Positions 9,524 through 13,092 of a stretch of 13,092 nucleotides of DNA are shown here, piece after piece. The stretch is from positions 1 to 13,092 of the forward strand of contig JADGJT010000528.1 in assembly GCA_027604005.1 (NCBI GenBank), read 5' to 3'. Numbering within the stretch: the first letter of the stretch is position 1; every line of letters starts with the position of its first letter. The notes under the pieces are model-generated. The model was not told the DNA's origin, did no database searches, and saw only the letters and a program-made list of their open reading frames with translations. Source of the DNA: Dinochytrium kinnereticum. Lineage: Eukaryota > Chytridiomycota > Chytridiomycetes > Chytridiales > Chytridiaceae. The position numbers were made by a program, and so were the translations under genes.

Positions 9524-12500
9524 ATGCCTGAAGATGCTGGAGGCGATGCGATCAGTCCTGCTCAACCACCCCCGCGGCAGAATGTGCATATAGAGGCCAA
9601 AAGGCCTCGCGCTAAACTGTCCAATATGTTTTTCAAAGGGGCGGATATTGCCCCAAAGCAGCAAGCCAGTGCAGTTGGAGAAGGTTCTCACAAACAGCGA
9701 CGGTCCCTGGACGTACCAAGCTCATCCGTGCCCAGGCGATCAAGGGTGAGTTATCTATGAATTTTTCTGAATTTAGTGTTGAGAGTAAAAGGCTGCAGTG
9801 GGCTAAAGCAATCTATAATTCGATTAGAGCATGGATTTCATCCTGGCGGTGGTTCCTAATCTGAAAAGAAGTTTAGATAGGTTCTTCGTAAAAGTAAATG
9901 CTTTTTGTGTTTTTATCCTACTTACCTCCTGAAGAAAACCGAGGATCTTTCTGAGGAGCCTTTGAAATCATTTTCGTCCGAAAAGATGATTTACGGGCCG
10001 TGGCCCAATGTTTTCGTACGGTTCAAAACTGATTGCTCAGACAAGACTTTGGAGCTTATTCAGCGCCTTCAGGATTCTGAAGTGGCATGTGTCTGAACTT
10101 TTACCAGCTGTTGTTGCTAATATGTATTTTTAGGATTTGAATTATTTAGAAGAATCACAGCGCTTCTGCTTTGAACAGATACGGTGCATATTTTTGAATA
10201 ATGCACGGGACCTCCTGGCCAAGTTCAGTAATGCAGATTGTCCCTTTGATTTTCAAGGGAGTGATAGTATTGTAGAGGTTTTCAGTGTACGTTGCCATTT
10301 ACATTTTCGTCGAGTTTTTGATTTGTCGGGTAAATGTGTTCTTCAATGGATTCCGAATAAAACAAAAATCAAAACAACTGAACTCTGCTCTTTTACAGAC
10401 AATAGCAAAAATTGTAAACGATTTCTCCGATTTATGGGATCAATACGGCTCAGTATGCTCTGCTCTTATTGTTGAGGAACCAAAGTGTGTTCTTCCGATA
10501 CAGGTTGTTATTTTTGTTAATTCATGCTGGCTAATTATCTAAGAATGTATTCCTGTGCTTTGCTGCAGCCTTTATGCTTTCCATAAAGTGCCGTACATAC
10601 TTGAATGTAAGCTTGATATTATTCGAATTCTGATTACTTTTCATAGATACTCTGCAGAGCTACGCGCCCATATGACGAACAGTACATAAAACCTACTGAA
10701 GAAGGCAAATACACAAGGAGGGGAATGCGAGAATCCTTCGGGTCTCATACTGGATTATTTGATCGACCAGTAGATGATTACCCTCTTCCTGGTATCTCAG
10801 GATTAGAAGAGGCAAACGAAAAAATGCAAGAAGCGGTGAAACGGGTTTATTCTCTTGTGGGATTCGCTAATGAAGAAGACGAGGCTTGGTGCGAATTAAC
10901 GGCTGAAGAGAGGTCTTTCTGCGTAACGTCACTATGCACATATCTTGATGGATCTACCAGGTCAAAGGTTGGTTTCAAAGTCAGGCAATTTTGGGTAACA
11001 TCCTCTGTTAAACGATAGCATGCGGTGGTAGTCCTAGCAGATCCCTCTGCAAACTATTGCTCTACCTCTTCATCATATTCTTCAACTTTGACCCTTAAAC
11101 TGCCACGAACCGATACTATCAAATGCCGAATGTTCGGAGAACTTCTAGTCAAGGCTACGAAAACACAGAACTTCCGAACGATAACTTTCACGAGTGTCAC
11201 AGATATTGTCGAAGTAGTTCTTCTCTCCGACGTTCTACTTCTTTTAAAAATCGACAGTCAGAAAGCCTCAGGGCCGACATGCTCCTCATCATCCCTGGAC
11301 GAAAAATCAGACACGGATCGCTTCAAGAAATTCCTACTGTGCGAGCCGATTCCTATCCGCTCTCGATCACAGATGCAATGGAATTCGAAAGACACTTGTG
11401 AGATTTTTGCTTGGAAGACGTTCCAAGTGCGAGCTATTTTCGAGCGGCCAGAGAGTGTAGGGCTTGATATTTGCTTTTCGAAGAAGCATGTCAGGTCTCC
11501 GGATGAATTTACGAAATGCTTCAATCAATGCGCGGATGATATTATTTCCCGAGGAACTGGTAAGTGGCAGCTAAACATTAAATCATTTCTCTTCTCGTTA
11601 CTAATCGTAGGTGTCTTACCGGTATTTTTAGTACTCCCCATTTCGAGCCAAATGCCTCAGCAGCAATTAGATGAGAGTAGAAATACAGAATATGAAGAAA
11701 CTCCCGATAATAGCCAATATACAGTTTTTGAATTTCCAGAGGTTTGCTCAGTTCCTATTGTCTAATGGCCACATACTTACTGTACTAATATTTCCTTTTA
11801 TCAGAATGGAGGTATCAAGAGTGTGAATCTTCCGATATCTAAAGAGATCCGTATATTGTGTGAAGTCGAGCATTGTATTCCTTATCGGCAATCCTCAGAA
11901 AAGAATGCTAAACACTGGAAAGCATTGGTTCCTTGCAAGTTTCGGCTTGGGCTACGTATCCCAGAGGGCAGCACTATCGGCCGTCCGTGGTTCGAAATGA
12001 ATATGATTGGAACGGAAAAGTGCCTTTTTGGATCTTGGATCGCACCCTTTTCCGAATTCAGATTAGAGTGGCAGCATGTGCCTGAGAAAATTCATGGCGA
12101 CGCTGAGCATCAGATTATCACACCGGCAAGAGAAAGATGGATTCTGATAGTTACTTCGTCTTTCTCAATATCACCTCTACGATTAGACGGAAACTCATAC
12201 GGCCCAGAGGAAAACCAAAAGATAATGGAATGTTTGAAAATTGAGTTCAAAAGTAAGCGTGACGCTGTTCGAACGCTCACGACCCTACAATCTGAACGTC
12301 GATATGTGCTCATGAAGTTGATAGAGGACCACCCAGACTCGTTTTTAGTTAGAGGCATTTCTTGGCTAGATAACGTTCCTCCTGAAGATATTTATGAATT
12401 ACTTCATAAGCCTAACGCCATTGAAACATTTCGCTTCAACCAAGCCTGGACGATATCTACGAACAACGAAAAAGATTCGCGAAGAACAGCGCTCGGCCCA

Positions 12501-13070
12501 GCTTTCGTTACAATCATCAATATTGGCCAAAATCAAGCATTGATAGGATATAGCAGCAACGCCTTTGAGACCCAAATATTGCGAACGCCCATCGATGCTA
12601 TAGTAACTGTAGAGATTAAAGACGGCTTGCCCAAACTCGAGGTTGACGTCATGAAGGTCGCAATGGTTGGTGCCGGTCGGGTGACGATTCGATGTAATGA
12701 TGTTACGTACGAGTTTTCTCAGTATGAAGGGGAGGAGCACTGCAAAATCTTTGTGCAGTCACTTGATAGTATATTGGCTGGAGTAACTCAGGCCGCTCTT
12801 CGAAAGGTTGTTGAAAATGAGAGATTCGTCTACATAACTGTGGAGGAGACGATTTTCTCACCTGAAGTTGAGGATTTTGCGGAGTCTGTAGCAATAGCAG
12901 CAGAAGGAATACTAAGCGACCCCATTCAGCAGTTTAAGAGTTTGGAAGGGATGGGGAGCTGGAATGATAATATTAAATGGAAAGAAATTTCCTCTTTCAA
13001 GGCCTTTGAGCGCCAGATGTTGTTTTTTGGTGGGGAAAACCATATCGACAAGGCTTTGGAACTATTGTAA
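9524..13070 (+). CDS. Unnamed ~983-residue protein; possible divergent DH-like region plus PH-like modules
   Basis: I do not recognise this gene by name. Model exons: 9524-9745, 9828-9893, 9935-10081 (or -10090), 10134-10286, 10399-10503, 10647-10967, 11019-11559, 11611-11741, 11805-13070. The sum is 2952 nt, in frame. Residues 1-74 are polar, basic and probably disordered. Residues about 146-335 are largely helical. VEVFSTIAKIVNDF (192-205) and LEEANEKMQEAVKRVYSLV (273-291) weakly recall the middle and last helices of a DH domain. Residues about 370-515 look PH-like: beta strands, including VEVVLLSDVLLLLKID (402-417), and a closing helix DEFTKCFNQCADDI. Two more beta-rich blocks, each closed by a helix, follow at about 600-725 and 770-890. 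The third ends VTIRCNDVTYEF then EEHCKIFVQSLDSI. No transmembrane segment is seen in the spliced form. The junctions at 10081 and 10503-10647 are uncertain. The start is the first in-frame ATG, with A at -3. A Rho-family exchange factor or membrane scaffold is a guess. Confidence 0.8.
10504..10646 (+). other. Intron 5 of the 9524 gene, structure unresolved
   Basis: Joining 10503 to 10647 keeps frame (phase 0) and is the simplest model. The donor GTTGTT is weak. The interval also contains a good acceptor (TTGCTGCAG, ending 10568) and a good donor (GTAAGC at 10607). A small exon may therefore exist: 18 nt from 10589, or 38 nt from 10569 with another upstream donor. Confidence 0.45.
11560..11610 (+). 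other. 51-nt stop-free in-frame intron in the 9524 gene
   Basis: The donor is G|GTAAGT, with branch-like TTACTAAT and acceptor CGTAG. The intron is a multiple of three and contains no in-frame stop. Retention would add 17 residues and place a hydrophobic run across the junction. The canonical donor and branch site argue that it is normally spliced. Confidence 0.75.
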
Positions 13071-13092
13071 ATTGTTTGCAGATATATTAAAC

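Noticed and set aside
9905..10096. Independent small gene starting at 9905
   Set aside because: Its start falls in an intron between the S-M-D-F-I exon and the K-T-E-D exon of the larger spliced gene. Phases join cleanly, so it is an internal exon.

Overview
This window is nuclear DNA from an intron-rich eukaryote, most likely a fungus. The genes are interrupted by many short GT-AG introns (mostly 40-120 nt), some with a CTAAY or full TACTAAC branch site. The mitochondrial F1 subunits carry N-terminal import sequences, and the F1 delta subunit resembles fungal Atp16. The lineage cannot be fixed from the sequence. High intron density and a well-conserved animal-like WDR61/Ski8 would fit an early-diverging or otherwise intron-rich fungus (inference).

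Layout. (1) Positions 1-3152, minus: MCM2, replicative helicase subunit, 14 exons, with its C-terminal end cut off by the window edge. (2) 3311-4439, minus: F1-ATP synthase delta subunit (ATP16; homologue of bacterial epsilon), 5 exons. (3) 4440-5056: a 617-bp divergent promoter region containing a G-rich telomere-like tract and an inverted CCAAT box. (4) 5057-6892, plus: F1-ATP synthase beta subunit (ATP2), 6 exons, complete. (5) 6893-7444: convergent 3' region with polyadenylation signals on both strands. (6) 7445-9144, minus: WDR61/Ski8-type seven-bladed WD40 protein, 10 exons. (7) 9145-9523: a 379-bp divergent promoter region. (8) 9524-13070, plus: a roughly 983-residue protein that I do not recognise by name, with a helical segment weakly resembling a DH (RhoGEF) domain followed by up to three PH-like modules.

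Functional grouping. ATP16 and ATP2 encode two F1 subunits transcribed head to head from one shared intergenic region, so co-regulation is plausible. MCM2 (replication) and Ski8/WDR61 (PAF1 and SKI complexes) are unrelated housekeeping genes. ATP2 has the strongly biased codon usage of a highly expressed gene. The gene models were built by hand from splice sites and family similarity. MCM2, ATP16, ATP2 and WDR61 join in frame at every junction. The last gene has two junctions that are not settled.

I saw no tRNA, rRNA, transposon, CRISPR array or viral element.
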